The notes beneath the pieces were generated by a model. That model was not told where the DNA came from and made no database searches. It saw only the letters and a program-made list of their open reading frames with translations. A program made the position numbers and the translations under genes. 64,000 nucleotides of DNA from Exobacillus caeni. Its GTDB lineage: Bacteria > Bacillota > Bacilli > Bacillales > Guptibacillaceae. Below are positions 47,123 to 56,549 of the stretch, in pieces (position 1 is the stretch's first letter; each line of letters opens with the position of its first letter). The DNA is taken from NCBI RefSeq assembly GCF_005747095.1, contig NZ_SWLG01000015.1, positions 32,594-96,593 of the forward strand. The letters run 5' to 3'.

Positions 47123-48094
47123 TTAATAATTGCGTTTTCCTATGTATTCTGCAATTTGGTAAAGCGACTGTCTGGCAGGCATCTCTGGTAAGCCTTCAAG
47201 CTCATGAAACGCTTTTTCAAGGTACCTGTTGCTTATTTGCTGGGAAAATTCAATTCCTCCAGATTCCTTGACTATCGAGATGATATTTTTGATATCAATC
47301 GTATCTAACTGCTCCAGATCCGCAAAGTGAGGCAAAATTCCATCCTGCCCCCTCTTTGTTTTTAAAGCATATAACACAGGGAGGGTAATGTTTCCCTGAA
47401 GAAGATCACCGCCAGCTGGTTTTCCGAGCTGCTTTTCCGTACCCACATAATCTAATATATCATCTGTAATCTGATACGCCATACCGACATTGTATCCAAA
47501 ACGATACAGCTTTTTCTGAACATGAGGCGATGTTCCTGCTGCAACTGCGCCAAGCTCACAGCTGATCGCAATCAACAGAGCGGTCTTACGTTTAATCCTT
47601 CGAAAATAGTTTCTCAAATTAACATTCCAATTATACTGATCACGTATTTGCTCGATCTCCCCGATCGACATCTCTACGATCGCTTTAGACAAAATCAAAT
47701 GTGCTTCCGGTTTATTTAGCCCTGCGATTTGTTCAATAGCACGTGCAAAGATATAATCCCCGGTGTACATCGCGATCCGATTATCCCACCTGGATTTGAT
47801 CGTCTGCTTTCCCCTTCTCATCTCAGCGTCATCAATAACATCATCGTGGACAAGGGAAGCCATATGAATTAGCTCTAGAGATACAGCTACCTTTTTCATC
47901 TGTTCGATGTTATAGTCACCGAACTTTCCAGATAATAGTACAAAAACAGGACGGATCCTTTTACCGCCCGCCTTTAAAAGATGCTTTGAAGCTTCCCGCA
48001 AGATTGGATGGTTCGCTTCAATCGTTTTATCTAAAGCAGATTCAATTTGAGACAAGTCTTTTTTCAATGAGGCATAAATTGTTTTTAGTTTCAT
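47123..48094 (-). CDS. hepT: Heptaprenyl diphosphate synthase component II
   Basis: 323 aa polyprenyl synthase. Both Asp-rich motifs are intact: HDDVIDDAEMRRGK (near 84-97) and QITDDILDYVGTEKQLGKPAGGDLLQGN (near 212-239). GGKRIRPVFVLLSG near 46 binds diphosphate. Makes the C35 side chain of menaquinone-7 with component I (hepS). Start MKLKTIY with TAGGTGG; a GTG three codons upstream is less likely. Confidence 0.93.
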   Translation of the reverse strand: MKLKTIYASLKKDLSQIESALDKTIEANHPILREASKHLLKAGGKRIRPVFVLLSGKFGDYNIEQMKKVAVSLELIHMASLVHDDVIDDAEMRRGKQTIKSRWDNRIAMYTGDYIFARAIEQIAGLNKPEAHLILSKAIVEMSIGEIEQIRDQYNWNVNLRNYFRRIKRKTALLIAISCELGAVAAGTSPHVQKKLYRFGYNVGMAYQITDDILDYVGTEKQLGKPAGGDLLQGNITLPVLYALKTKRGQDGILPHFADLEQLDTIDIKNIISIVKESGGIEFSQQISNRYLEKAFHELEGLPEMPARQSLYQIAEYIGKRNY

Positions 48095-48125
48095 ACTATC
48101 CACCTAACGCAATCCTAAGGCTGTG

Positions 48126-48848
48126 CTATTCTTTAACAGCTTTTTTTGGCTTACGGCCCAAATGCATTGCTGCTACTCCACCGGAATATGCTTTCACTTC
48201 TACATTTGTTAAGCCGGTCTTTTTAAACATCTCTGCAAGTTCTTCCCTTCCAGGGAAGGATTTTGCTGATTCCTGCAGCCACGAATACTCTTTAAAGCTA
48301 GAGGCGAAAATTTTGCCTAGAGTCGGCATAATATATTGAAAATAAAGGTAATAGCCCTGCTTGAATACAGGCATCGTCGGTTGAGAGGTTTCTAAACAGA
48401 CTACCTTCCCTCCCGGCTTTACAACTCTATACATTTCTTTTAATACCTGAAAGTAATCAGGCACGTTACGGAGCCCAAAGCCAATGGTGACATAATCAAA
48501 GGAATTATCTTCAAAAGGAAGATCCATTGCGTTTCCATGAATGAGGGTCACATTTTCAACTCCGGTATCCTTCACCTTCTCTTTACCTACTGCAAGCATA
48601 TTTTCACTGAAATCAAGTCCGTAGGCTTCTCCATTTTTCCCGACCGCTTCCGAAAGGGACAGTGTCCAATCTGCAGTACCACAGCACACATCCAGAGCTT
48701 TTGTGCCCTTATGGACATTCATTCGTTTCATCGTATCTTTCCGCCAGGCTTTATGGCGCTGGAAACTGATAACCGAATTCATAAAGTCATATTTTTTTGA
48801 GATGGATTGAAAGACTTCGTGCACTTTTTGTTCCTTGGATGACTGCAT
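48126..48848 (-). CDS. menG: Demethylmenaquinone methyltransferase
   Basis: About 240 aa SAM-dependent methyltransferase (menH/ubiE of older naming) for the last step of menaquinone synthesis. SAM motif [20 protein letters not shown] (near 49-68), GLDFSENML near 77, [27 protein letters not shown] near 102-129, and [14 protein letters not shown] near 142. Two adjacent ATGs; the second fits spacing better. Starts at the hepS stop codon. Confidence 0.94.
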   Translation of the reverse strand: MQSSKEQKVHEVFQSISKKYDFMNSVISFQRHKAWRKDTMKRMNVHKGTKALDVCCGTADWTLSLSEAVGKNGEAYGLDFSENMLAVGKEKVKDTGVENVTLIHGNAMDLPFEDNSFDYVTIGFGLRNVPDYFQVLKEMYRVVKPGGKVVCLETSQPTMPVFKQGYYLYFQYIMPTLGKIFASSFKEYSWLQESAKSFPGREELAEMFKKTGLTNVEVKAYSGGVAAMHLGRKPKKAVKE

Positions 48849-48851
48849 CAT

Positions 48852-49661
48852 TTACCCTTCTTCCGCAATTTTCTTTTGGCTGTATGTTATGTTAAATATC
48901 GATTCAGGAAAGTTTTGGCCGAAGAAACGGTTTAATTCTGGTTGCTGTCCTGTTTTTTTTCTTGCTTCTTCAATGCAAGCATCAATAACTTCCAGTGCGC
49001 TTTCCTTCTCGTTTCCAGTGGCTTCACCTGTTTTTGAAATCAACGCCTGTCCGATTCGTTCCACAAATCCTGATGTTCCTTCGACCACATAATTTTTCTT
49101 TTCAAAAATAAGTCTCTTTAACCAGAGTACTTCATGGCTAAATGTTGTAAGAGCAGTAGTTCCCAGGTAATTCCCGACCTTTTTAACAACAAGGGATTCA
49201 ATGCTCTTATACAAATGGAGAACCCGCTCCAAATCCTGCTTGCCATCGGTATAACTGCACATCTTCAGCTCATTTATATCCTGTATTGCTTCAGATAAAA
49301 TACGAACCAGCCCTATGTCATTCCTTTCCGAAAGCATTCGGTAATAAAGGCTGCTGAAAAAATCGCCTGCAAGAACCGTCAATTGGCGATTCTTTCTTTC
49401 CGTATCATTTGTTATTCCGTTACTGGTGATCTGATCATGGGTATCTAAAGCGATTTGAACAAGCATAACCGCTTTTATACAATCGCTGCGTTTATGCTCC
49501 TCAACCCCGGACTCTGAAAACATGGCATAAAGAAGCGCCAGTTTGTCATCGTCTATATACGGCTGGTCGATAAATCGCATCAAATAGCTGTGAGAGACGA
49601 GTTCTTGCAGCTGTTCTTTTATGTGGAAAATAGGCTTATGTACATTTTGCAAACTACTCAT
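48852..49661 (-). CDS. hepS: Heptaprenyl diphosphate synthase component I
   Basis: 269 aa, non-catalytic partner of hepT that sets product length. Helical protein with YDQI-like LVQIALDTHDQIT (near 69-81) and QLTVLAGDFFSSLYYRMLSE (near 92-111), the weakly conserved Asp-rich-derived segments of this family. Position upstream of menG and hepT and family length support the call. Promoter with extended -10 upstream. Confidence 0.88.
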   Translation of the reverse strand: MSSLQNVHKPIFHIKEQLQELVSHSYLMRFIDQPYIDDDKLALLYAMFSESGVEEHKRSDCIKAVMLVQIALDTHDQITSNGITNDTERKNRQLTVLAGDFFSSLYYRMLSERNDIGLVRILSEAIQDINELKMCSYTDGKQDLERVLHLYKSIESLVVKKVGNYLGTTALTTFSHEVLWLKRLIFEKKNYVVEGTSGFVERIGQALISKTGEATGNEKESALEVIDACIEEARKKTGQQPELNRFFGQNFPESIFNITYSQKKIAEEG

Positions 49662-49715
49662 ACCCTGACCCCTAACATTTCATTATCGCTAACCAAACCT
49701 TTTATCTTCTAAGGT

Positions 49716-49724
49716 ATTATATCA
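49716..49724 (-). promoter_or_regulatory. Extended -10 promoter for hepS-menG-hepT
   Basis: TGATATAAT on the minus strand (TATAAT at 49716-49721), 55 bases before hepS. The -35 is weak. Confidence 0.6.
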
Positions 49725-49802
49725 TAACGCAAGACGACGGATAAAGGTTTGTGACCTGTTTGCCATAAAGGTTTATCGTCACACAAGGAACAGCCTTAAA
49801 AA

Positions 49803-49830
49803 CTGAAGAAAAGCAGGAAGCCCTGCTTTA
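49803..49830 (-). terminator. Terminator of folE-mtrB
   Basis: Stem AAAGCAGG / CCTGCTTT followed by TCTTCAGTTTTT on the minus strand; begins inside the mtrB stop codon. Confidence 0.7.
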
Positions 49831-50052
49831 ATCTGTTGTGGTTATTTCCCCATGACTGGTTTGGATTACTGCTTTTCCTCTCACCTTAACTGCAGAAGTA
49901 TGCTCAGTGAACTGCGCGATCATCACTTCGCCTTTGTCCAGCTTCTCGGAATGATGAAAACGTGTATCTGAACCACGGGTAAGGCCTATAACGTTTACCC
50001 CGTTCTCCAACGCTTTGATAACAAAAAAGTCATTTCCTTTACTGCTTTCCAT
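49828..50052 (-). CDS. mtrB: Tryptophan RNA-binding attenuation protein (TRAP)
   Basis: 74 aa subunit of the 11-meric TRAP ring. The RNA-contacting Lys and Arg residues appear in [10 protein letters not shown] and [12 protein letters not shown]; the tryptophan pocket strands are [18 protein letters not shown] and TSHGEITTT. When tryptophan is bound, TRAP wraps (G/U)AG repeats; a site with such repeats is in the trp leader at 35638-35729. Start with AGGGGAGGGA. Co-transcribed with folE as in the B. subtilis mtr operon. Confidence 0.95.
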   Translation of the reverse strand: MESSKGNDFFVIKALENGVNVIGLTRGSDTRFHHSEKLDKGEVMIAQFTEHTSAVKVRGKAVIQTSHGEITTTD

Positions 50053-50127
50053 TACGTTCCCTCCCCTGCAAGTTTTGTTATGTAAAGCGTGGCACCGGAA
50101 CTTCCGGAGCCACTTAGAAAAAGTTAT

Positions 50128-50694
50128 TTAGTCTTTTATTAAGCTTAAAACTTCTGCACGTGCAGCAGCATCATTCTCAAATATACCGCGTACAGCAGAC
50201 GTTACCGTTGAGGCTCCAGGCTTTTTTACCCCTCTCATCGTCATGCACATATGCTCTGCTTCCAATACGACCATTACGCCATATGGAGAAAGGCTATCTA
50301 CCAGCGAGTCTGCGATGGTAGAAGTGATTCTTTCCTGCAGTTGGGGCCTGCGCGATACCGCTTCTACTGCCCTCGCAAGCTTGCTTAACCCTGTTACCTT
50401 TCCCCCTTTAGGTATATAAGCGACATGCGCTTTCCCAAAGAACGGTACTAGATGGTGTTCGCAGGTTGAAAAGAACGGGATGTCTTTTACAAGAACCAGT
50501 TCTTCATGCTCTTCGCCAAAGATGGTTTCAAAGTGTTCTTTTGGGTCCTGGTTCATCCCTTGAAAAATCTCTTCGTACATTCTTGCTACACGTTTGGGTG
50601 TATCTATTAGACCTTCACGATCAGGGTCTTCTCCGATCGCTTCAAGGATCATTCTTACAGCTTCTTGTATTTTTTCATGATTTACTTCATGCAA
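50128..50694 (-). CDS. folE: GTP cyclohydrolase I
   Basis: 188 aa, also called mtrA. First step of folate synthesis: GTP to dihydroneopterin triphosphate. Zinc ligands in [20 protein letters not shown] (near 73-92; Cys and His) and the second Cys in [14 protein letters not shown] (near 142-155). [15 protein letters not shown] near 29 and [21 protein letters not shown] near 107 are typical. First gene of the mtr operon. Confidence 0.95.
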   Translation of the reverse strand: MHEVNHEKIQEAVRMILEAIGEDPDREGLIDTPKRVARMYEEIFQGMNQDPKEHFETIFGEEHEELVLVKDIPFFSTCEHHLVPFFGKAHVAYIPKGGKVTGLSKLARAVEAVSRRPQLQERITSTIADSLVDSLSPYGVMVVLEAEHMCMTMRGVKKPGASTVTSAVRGIFENDAAARAEVLSLIKD

Positions 50695-50736
50695 CGGTTA
50701 CTCCTCCATTCAAAGCACTTTCAGTACCTCAAGCAA

Positions 50737-50765
50737 ATTCTAGCATACGGCGGTTAAGAAGGCAA
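50737..50765 (-). promoter_or_regulatory. Sigma-A promoter of folE-mtrB
   Basis: TTGCCT (50760-50765), 17-base spacer, TAGAAT (50737-50742), about 45 bases before folE; the -35 touches the hbs terminator T-run. Confidence 0.6.
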
Positions 50766-50799
50766 AAAAAAGAAGAGTTGTGAAAAATCACAACTCTTC
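50765..50799 (-). terminator. Terminator of hbs
   Basis: Stem AAGAGTTGTGA / TCACAACTCTT followed by a long T-run on the minus strand. Confidence 0.9.
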
Positions 50800-50817
50800 C
50801 TGCCCTTATGTATTGAC

Positions 50818-51090
50818 TTACTTAACGGAATCTTTAAGGGCCTTACCAGGTTTAAATGCTGGCACTTTGCTTGCAGCAATTTCGATTTCCTCACCTGTTT
50901 GTGGATTACGTCCTTTACGTGCAGCACGCTCACGTACTTCGAAGTTACCAAAGCCAATCAATTGTACTTTGTCACCATCACTAAGTGATTTAGAAATGTT
51001 ATCAATAACTGCGTCTACAGCTTTAGTCGCATCTTTTTTGGAAAGCTCTGCAGATTCTGCAACAGCGTTGATTAGATCTGTCTTATTCAT
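50818..51090 (-). CDS. hbs: DNA-binding protein HU
   Basis: 90 aa. Nucleoid protein that bends and wraps [72 protein letters not shown] is the standard HU fold, with the [21 protein letters not shown] arm region near 45-66. Start MNKTD with GAGGAGGTGA; the upstream in-frame GTG overlaps that site. Strong promoter about 110 bases before the start. Confidence 0.96.
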   Translation of the reverse strand: MNKTDLINAVAESAELSKKDATKAVDAVIDNISKSLSDGDKVQLIGFGNFEVRERAARKGRNPQTGEEIEIAASKVPAFKPGKALKDSVK

Positions 51091-51195
51091 TCGGTTCACC
51101 TCCTCTCAAGGATAAAGGTTGAATCATTTTCATTTTTGCACATAAAACGGTGTTTTTATACGGTTTTATGCGGTATTAGTGTGTTTGCAAGCCTT

Positions 51196-51224
51196 ATATT
51201 AAACGAAGATGAATAAGAATTCAA
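51196..51224 (-). promoter_or_regulatory. Sigma-A promoter of hbs
   Basis: TTGAAT (51219-51224), 17-base spacer, TAATAT (51196-51201). Confidence 0.65.
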
Positions 51225-51655
51225 TATTTTTATATATATTTCAACGAATTTTTATGAATTTTGACCCAGTTTTATCATTTTTTCCCTTTTGACAGTTTCT
51301 ATTGTAGGTAAAGCATAAGACAGAGTACCATACATAGAACCTACTGGCAAACCTTAAGGGAAGTAGAACTTTTATTAGTGTCTTCGTCTATTCAATCAAT
51401 TTCATAACGGTCGCTTATTCATCTGGTATAGGCCCTTCGAACTGATTACTTCATCCGCAAAAATCAACCAGCGCTGGCAGGCAGCAGCGGAATGATTCGC
51501 AGAAATAACAAAAGGCGCTTTTCTAAAGGCATTTCTTAAAAGATTGTGGTTATTGCACAAAAGCGATAAACTGCGACGCAATTGCAGCATTGATTTCCGC
51601 TCCGGGCAGTTCGCTTTCCGAGGGCAACGCTTCAGCTTCCTCGTCAGCAAAAACC

Positions 51656-51780
51656 GCTTCCTGCGGGACAGCGAAGACGTTGAGACCCCGCAGGGAGCGT
51701 TCTGTGCGAGTGAGGAGGCTCAGCGCGAGCCCGCGGAAAGCGTAGTGTATTTCCGCAGCGGTCAGCAGTAACTTACGTCG
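51656..51780 (+). repeat. Interspersed two-hairpin repeat, fullest copy (B)
   Basis: A GC-rich element in AT-rich intergenic DNA. One hairpin pairs CCTGCGGG with CCCGCAGG around 51660-51695, a second pairs GCGGAAA with TTTCCGC (core 51735-51754). The sequence has the look of the Bacillaceae intergenic repeats of type CCGCGGAAAGCG...GTATTTCCGCAGCGG. No coding potential. Confidence 0.65.
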
Positions 51781-51919
51781 CAGTTTATCTCTAATGTGAA
51801 ACTTTAAGCAACAAAGTATGCGAAAAGAGCCTTCCTAAAGGATGTTTTTTTGCATATCTTCTGTAGCAGTAACGCAGAAGCCAACATCTTTTTTCCACTT
51901 CTGGAAGCAGCTTGCTCAG

Positions 51920-51939
51920 GGAAAGCGAAGTGTACTTCC
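51920..51939 (+). repeat. Interspersed repeat core, copy C
   Basis: ggaaagcgaagtgtacttcc, one base different from the copy at 18235-18254. Confidence 0.55.
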
Positions 51940-52006
51940 GTAGGTTAGCCACAGTCCACCTCGTTTTTGGAAGCATATTACAACAAATTTTGCAAATACA
52001 CCCAAA

Positions 52007-52034
52007 CAAAAAGACTCCATGGTTTTGGAGTCTT
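52007..52034 (-). terminator. Terminator of spoIVA
   Basis: Stem AAGACTCCA / TGGAGTCTT followed by TTTGTTT on the minus strand. Confidence 0.88.
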
Positions 52035-52039
52035 ATGGT

Positions 52040-53518
52040 TTATAATATAATTGCGATTAATCCGCCTGAACCTTCGTTGATAATTCGCTCTAATGTTTCT
52101 TTAAGTTTATACCGTGCATTTTCAGGCATCAGGGACAATTTCGCCTGTATTCCCTCTCTTACAATCGAATTTAGCGACCTTCCAAAAATATCTGAATTCC
52201 AGATGGAAAGTGGATCTTCTTCAAAGTCCTGCATCAGATAACGAACAAGCTCTTCACTTTGTTTTTCCGTACCTATTATAGGCGCAAATTCTGATTCCAC
52301 GTCCACTTTAATCATGTGAATCGAAGGAGCAACGGCTTTTAGTCTGACACCAAAGCGAGATCCCTGTCTGATGATTTCAGGTTCATCCAGACTCATATCG
52401 CTGATAGTTGGGGCCGCAATTCCATAACCCGTTTGTTTTACCATTTTAAGGGCATCTGCAACTTGATCATATTCAGCCTTTGCATAAGCAAACTCTTGCA
52501 TTAATTGGAGCAGGTGGTCTTTGCCCCGTATTTCGACTCCTACAACCTCTTTAAGTATTTGATCATACAATTCATCCGGAGCATACAGATCAATCTCTGC
52601 AATCCCCTGGCCCATTTCAATCCCTGCAAGGCGGGCATCGTCAATAAATTCAAATTCGCTAAATTGTCCTACAACACGATCAACATCTCGTAACCGCTTG
52701 ATATCCTTAACTGTTTCTCTCACGGATTCTTCGTAATTCTCTCGAAGCCAGTGGTCATTCCTCAGCACCATTACCCAGCTAGGAAGGTTTACATTGACTT
52801 CAAGAACCGGAAACTCATAAAGCACTTCTCTTAACACGGTGTTAATGTCATGCTCCGTCATGCTCTCCACACTCATCGCAAGGACAGGAATATCGTATTT
52901 ATCTTGAAGCTGATCTCTTAGCCCAAGTGTTTCCGGATGATGAGGGTGGGCTGAGTTAACAATCATGATGAAAGGCTTCCCGACTTCTTTAAGCTCTTCC
53001 ACGACTCTCTCTTCAGATTCAATATAATCGTTCCTTGTAATCTCACCTATCGAACCGTCAGTTGTAATGACCACACCAAGCGTAGAATGCTCCTGGATCA
53101 CTTTTCTTGTTCCGATTTCTGCAGCTTCCTGAAATGGAATCGGCTCCTCATACCATGGGGTGTTAATCATACGAGGTCCGTTTTCATCTTCATAACCTTT
53201 CGCCCCCGGGACTGTATATCCAACACAATCAACGAGGCGAATATTAACATCCAGGCCCTCATCTACATGGATGCTTACTGCATGGTTTGGTACAAATTTT
53301 GGTTCTGTCGTCATAATCGTACGACCAGCTGCACTTTGCGGAAGCTCATCCTGCGCTCTCGCTTTTTCTGAATCGTTATCGATATTTGGCAGGACAACAA
53401 GTTCCATGAACTTTTTAATGAATGTAGATTTTCCTGTTCGAACTGAGCCTACAACACCCAGGTAAATATCACCGCCGGTTCTTTCTGCGATATCTTTAAA
53501 GATATCAACTCTCTCCAC
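52040..53518 (-). CDS. spoIVA: Stage IV sporulation protein A (coat morphogenetic ATPase)
   Basis: 492 aa. Forms the basal platform of the spore coat on the forespore surface. Walker A GVVGSVRTGKSTFIKKF near 21-37, a TRAFAC-related GTPase-like fold that hydrolyses ATP in the family, LVDCVGYTVPGAKGYEDENGPRM near 96-118, and the C-terminal tail ERIINEGSGGLIAIIL needed for localisation. Almost every segment matches B. subtilis SpoIVA. GTG start with GGGAGGCGA. A sigma-E promoter precedes it. Confidence 0.97.
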   Translation of the reverse strand: MERVDIFKDIAERTGGDIYLGVVGSVRTGKSTFIKKFMELVVLPNIDNDSEKARAQDELPQSAAGRTIMTTEPKFVPNHAVSIHVDEGLDVNIRLVDCVGYTVPGAKGYEDENGPRMINTPWYEEPIPFQEAAEIGTRKVIQEHSTLGVVITTDGSIGEITRNDYIESEERVVEELKEVGKPFIMIVNSAHPHHPETLGLRDQLQDKYDIPVLAMSVESMTEHDINTVLREVLYEFPVLEVNVNLPSWVMVLRNDHWLRENYEESVRETVKDIKRLRDVDRVVGQFSEFEFIDDARLAGIEMGQGIAEIDLYAPDELYDQILKEVVGVEIRGKDHLLQLMQEFAYAKAEYDQVADALKMVKQTGYGIAAPTISDMSLDEPEIIRQGSRFGVRLKAVAPSIHMIKVDVESEFAPIIGTEKQSEELVRYLMQDFEEDPLSIWNSDIFGRSLNSIVREGIQAKLSLMPENARYKLKETLERIINEGSGGLIAIIL

Positions 53519-53589
53519 GTGATCGCCTCCCGAATTCCACCTCTAATGGAATATTTGAATCCAGACCACCGTTAATCTTGGACATTATA

Positions 53590-53617
53590 TACTTATGACG
53601 TTGTCCAAATAATATGC
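53590..53617 (-). promoter_or_regulatory. Sigma-E promoter of spoIVA
   Basis: GCATATT (53611-53617), a 13-base spacer and CATAAGTA (53590-53597) fit the sigma-E (mother cell) consensus; start codon about 70 bases further. Confidence 0.7.
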
Positions 53618-53769
53618 CATGTTCCTATAAATCTTCTTAATATGGCGGTAGCTTCATCGCCTCCCTTTCGGACTCTTCTTCCCATATGCCATTAGTTCTC
53701 CAGGCTGTTTCAGAATTTTCCTATTCCGCCTCTGCCATGGGATGGTAGTTAAATATTTTATGGCAGTAA
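53618..53769. other. Intergenic stretch upstream of the spoIVA promoter
   Basis: No supported gene. The minus strand has a 12-codon frame (MAYGKKSPKGRR) behind GGAG near 53690, too short to claim. Confidence 0.3.
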
Positions 53770-53770
53770 T

Positions 53771-53818
53771 AAAAAAAGCCCTCCTCTTTTTTATAGATTT
53801 ATTTTAAAAGAGGAGGGA
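53771..53818 (-). terminator. Terminator of yphF
   Basis: Stem CCCTCCTCTTTT / AAAAGAGGAGGG followed by CTTTTTTT on the minus strand. Confidence 0.9.
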
Positions 53819-53824
53819 AAATAC

Positions 53825-54541
53825 CTATTTTACTAAAAAAACAGGTTTATTATTTTTAATCGTATAAGGAACTGAGTATGTCGGAACAAAAAAAGAGTTT
53901 TCTGCAAGGATATTGCGAATATCTTCTCCAGGTTGAAAATTATGTTCGGGCTTGCTTTCGAGCGCCTGTTCTAAGTCAGATGTATAGTCTATCCAAACAC
54001 TCCCGGATTCATCGAGAAAGAAGGGAAGTTGTTTTCCGGTATAAGGGCTCTTTACTGTGGGAGGATCTTCAATCCCCATTCTCTCGTAGTCTATTGAATA
54101 ACGGTTTTTTGCAAGTATTTCTTTAAAGGGAGGGTACTTATTTTCCCTTCGAAAATCATTGATTCGCATCTGCAGATCCTTAACCTTCTCTACCATCGTT
54201 AAGTCCAATACTCTTACGGTCGGGTTTTCTTCTACATTAATTAATACGTACTGAAAGACTCCGCCGTTTTCAAACGAATTGCCCGGGGGCTGCTGCAAAT
54301 ACCTGGGGACAAGCTTCTTAAAATCAATCGGGTATTTTTGGTATAACGGTGTTGTCATATCTCTAGTCTTGATCGGGAGGACTCCGCTATCCTGCTGAAA
54401 TTGATCTACTCCGGTTTGGACGGACTCAATCTGGTCTTTATAAGGAATCCTGTTCTCCATTTTTTTGCTTTCAGGATATAAACATCCTGACAAGAGGAGC
54501 AACAAGGTACAGAGCAGTAATGTCATACGAAGCATTTTCAT
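53825..54541 (-). CDS. yphF: Lipoprotein YphF
   Basis: 238 aa. Lipobox LLLLLSGC with Cys near residue 20. The mature region is hydrophilic and rich in Pro and Tyr; DUF-type family of Bacillaceae near spoIVA. Function unknown. ATG at 54541 is preferred since AAGGA is 9 bases upstream; an ATG at 54550 directly abuts it. Confidence 0.85.
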   Translation of the reverse strand: MKMLRMTLLLCTLLLLLSGCLYPESKKMENRIPYKDQIESVQTGVDQFQQDSGVLPIKTRDMTTPLYQKYPIDFKKLVPRYLQQPPGNSFENGGVFQYVLINVEENPTVRVLDLTMVEKVKDLQMRINDFRRENKYPPFKEILAKNRYSIDYERMGIEDPPTVKSPYTGKQLPFFLDESGSVWIDYTSDLEQALESKPEHNFQPGEDIRNILAENSFFVPTYSVPYTIKNNKPVFLVK

Positions 54542-54577
54542 AATATCCATTCCTTCATGATAAAAAATTTAAAGCCA

Positions 54578-54778
54578 CTATTCAGATACCGGGCCGCTAA
54601 AGACAACCAGTATCATCAAAATACCTGCGATGATTACACATAGGTAAGCAAATCCTGAAAAAATAAATCGCAAAAAACCTTTTAATTTTGCACGGCTAAA
54701 CATAATCGTAAATACTGCAATAAACATTAGCGCTATAGCGCCCAATGAAATCCACATTTTCATTAAACCTGGGGACAT
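54578..54778 (-). CDS. yphE: DUF2768 small membrane protein YphE
   Basis: 66 aa with two hydrophobic helices (about 8-28 and 40-62: WISLGAIALMFIAVFTIMFSR, FIFSGFAYLCVIIAGILMILVVF). Family function unknown; present in spore formers next to yphF. Start MSPGLMKMW has AGGAGGTTAGAGC upstream. Confidence 0.83.
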   Translation of the reverse strand: MSPGLMKMWISLGAIALMFIAVFTIMFSRAKLKGFLRFIFSGFAYLCVIIAGILMILVVFSGPVSE

Positions 54779-54855
54779 TGCTCTAACCTCCTGGCAAGCA
54801 AACGGTTGTCTGCTGCAATTCATCTTAACTGTACAATTAATAAATACCGCTCAAC

Positions 54856-54864
54856 ATTATAACA
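54856..54864 (-). promoter_or_regulatory. Extended -10 promoter for yphE-yphF
   Basis: TGTTATAAT on the minus strand about 80 bases before yphE; no clear -35. Confidence 0.5.
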
Positions 54865-54987
54865 AATTTCGGAGCAAAAATCTTTAGAAAAAAATATTAA
54901 ACTGCCTTATCCTTTATTTCGAGCTAATATGTAAGGATTTTTGCATAAATCTTTCAAACTAACAAACTTGCCTCATATATAAACAAT
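54865..54987. other. AT-rich spacer between yphE and the spoVIF-like gene
   Basis: Low-GC sequence between a promoter and a terminator; no gene or structured element seen. Confidence 0.4.
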
Positions 54988-55027
54988 AAAAAAGCTGGAG
55001 AAAAGGGGCGCTTTCCAACAGCTTTTG
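54988..55027 (-). terminator. Probable terminator of the spoVIF-like gene
   Basis: Imperfect stem (AAAAGCTGTTGGAAAG / CTTTTCTCCAGCTTTT) followed by TTTTTTATT on the minus strand, about 100 bases after the stop codon. Confidence 0.55.
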
Positions 55028-55126
55028 ACTAAATGCTTTTCGGTTGAAGACAGCTCTTGCTTGATGGTCATTCCGTATCAGTATATGTTTGTGAATTTTG
55101 TTTGTATCAATATTCGCCTATCTATG

Positions 55127-55378
55127 TTACTTTTGATTAAACATTTTTGAAAGTTGTGATAAATCAAGGGGTACATTTTTGTTAACGATCGCCTCTACAA
55201 TCCGGTCTTCCTTTTCCCTAGGAACAGGAACATTAGCCATCTTAGCAACATTTGCTACAAGTCTGCGAACCGTCTTTTCATCAGTAAAATCGGCTCCAGC
55301 TACAGAATCAGCCAATTTGAAAATATCTTCTTTTTTTACATTTGTCTTTTTTTCGATGTTATCGAACAAGTCGCTCAA
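55127..55378 (-). CDS. Stage VI sporulation protein F-like protein
   Basis: 83 aa. FDNIEKKTNVKKEDIFKLADSVAGADFTDEKTVRRLV is the SpoVIF (YjcC) family pattern; such proteins act in late spore coat assembly. B. subtilis has its copy in another place. TTG start with GAGGAGGAATC upstream. No promoter of sporulation type clearly recognised. Confidence 0.8.
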   Translation of the reverse strand: MSDLFDNIEKKTNVKKEDIFKLADSVAGADFTDEKTVRRLVANVAKMANVPVPREKEDRIVEAIVNKNVPLDLSQLSKMFNQK

Positions 55379-55459
55379 CTTGATTCCTCCTCACCATTAG
55401 CTTTCAAAATAGTCTATGCAAGGAGGAAAACTTCGTGCTTATAACAAAACGTTCAATTA

Positions 55460-56527
55460 TCACTGGCTTTCGGACGTTTCCGAACTGTCCAAGACAAAAC
55501 GGCCTGCAAAAAGGCTGGTTAAATCTTCAACCTCATCCGTCTTTCCCCGCCTCATTAGTTCATCTACAGCCTGCTTCGGATTCTTTTCATTAAATAACAC
55601 ATCGTATAATACGTTTGTGATCGGCATCTCTACGTCTTGCTGTTTCGCCAGTTGATGGGCAGCCTTTGTAGTACGTACTCCTTCAACAACCATTCCCATG
55701 TTTTCGAGGACCTCATCAAGCTTTTGCCCCTTACCAAGCATGTTTCCTGCACGCCAGTTTCGGCTATGTACACTAGTACAAGTCACAACAAGGTCGCCAA
55801 TGCCGGAAAGCCCTGCAAATGTTAATGGGTTTGCGCCCATATAAGTACCGAGACGTGCGATTTCTGCAAGTCCCCTCGTCAAAAGGGCCGCTTTCGCATT
55901 ATCCCCATATCCAAGTCCATCGGACATCCCAGCTCCAAGGGCGATAATATTTTTTAACGCCCCTCCAAGCTCTACACCGATCATGTCTGTATTCGTGTAT
56001 ACCCTGAAGTTCTGGTTAATGAATAGATCCTGTACATACTCGGCTTCTTCCTGGTCATCGGAAGAAACAGTAACAGTAGTCGGTTGGCGCAGACTAACCT
56101 CTTCGGCATGGCTTGGACCTGATAAAACAACAATGGATTTCCGCAAACTCTCGGGGATCTCTTCTTTTATAACTTCAGAAATCCTTTTCAGTGTATCTGG
56201 CTCAATCCCTTTACTCGCATGGACAATCGTAACAGGTTTCGTTAATTTGCTTGCGATTTCAGGAAGAACATCTCTCATCGCCTTTGTTGGTGTTACCAAT
56301 AGAACCGTTTCTGCTCCTTCTAAAGATTCTCCCAATGAATCTGTTGCAATGATCGTTTCGGGCAACTCGATTTCAGGCAAATAGCGCTTATTAGTATGGG
56401 TTATATTTATTTCATCGGCCTGTTCTTTTCTCCTTGCCCACAGTTTTACACTATGTTGATTATCAGCTAACACTATTGCAAGCGCTGTTCCCCAGCTACC
56501 CGCACCAATAACGGCAATTTTCGCCAT
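55460..56527 (-). CDS. gpsA: Glycerol-3-phosphate dehydrogenase [NAD(P)+]
   Basis: 355 aa. Makes sn-glycerol 3-phosphate for phospholipids. Rossmann motif [19 protein letters not shown] (5-23), [25 protein letters not shown] (near 193-217, catalytic Lys in [15 protein letters not shown] just before), and [13 protein letters not shown] near 240. The start has GGGAGTG upstream. Works with PlsY (next gene) and PlsC. Confidence 0.95.
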   Translation of the reverse strand: MAKIAVIGAGSWGTALAIVLADNQHSVKLWARRKEQADEINITHTNKRYLPEIELPETIIATDSLGESLEGAETVLLVTPTKAMRDVLPEIASKLTKPVTIVHASKGIEPDTLKRISEVIKEEIPESLRKSIVVLSGPSHAEEVSLRQPTTVTVSSDDQEEAEYVQDLFINQNFRVYTNTDMIGVELGGALKNIIALGAGMSDGLGYGDNAKAALLTRGLAEIARLGTYMGANPLTFAGLSGIGDLVVTCTSVHSRNWRAGNMLGKGQKLDEVLENMGMVVEGVRTTKAAHQLAKQQDVEMPITNVLYDVLFNEKNPKQAVDELMRRGKTDEVEDLTSLFAGRFVLDSSETSESQ

Positions 56528-56549
56528 AAAGCGACACTCCCTTACTCGT

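Larger units (their letters stand above)
51290..52000. other. Repeat-containing gene-free region between hbs and spoIVA
   Basis: About 700 bases without a credible gene. It carries the two repeat copies and a loose pair of related segments (GGCGCTTTTCTAAAGGCATTT near 51510-51535 and AGAGCCTTCCTAAAGGATGTT near 51825-51847), suggesting an old duplicated or nested repeat cluster. Confidence 0.55.

Noticed and set aside
53660..53710. Short basic frame upstream of spoIVA
   Set aside because: Twelve codons only, not distinguishable from chance.
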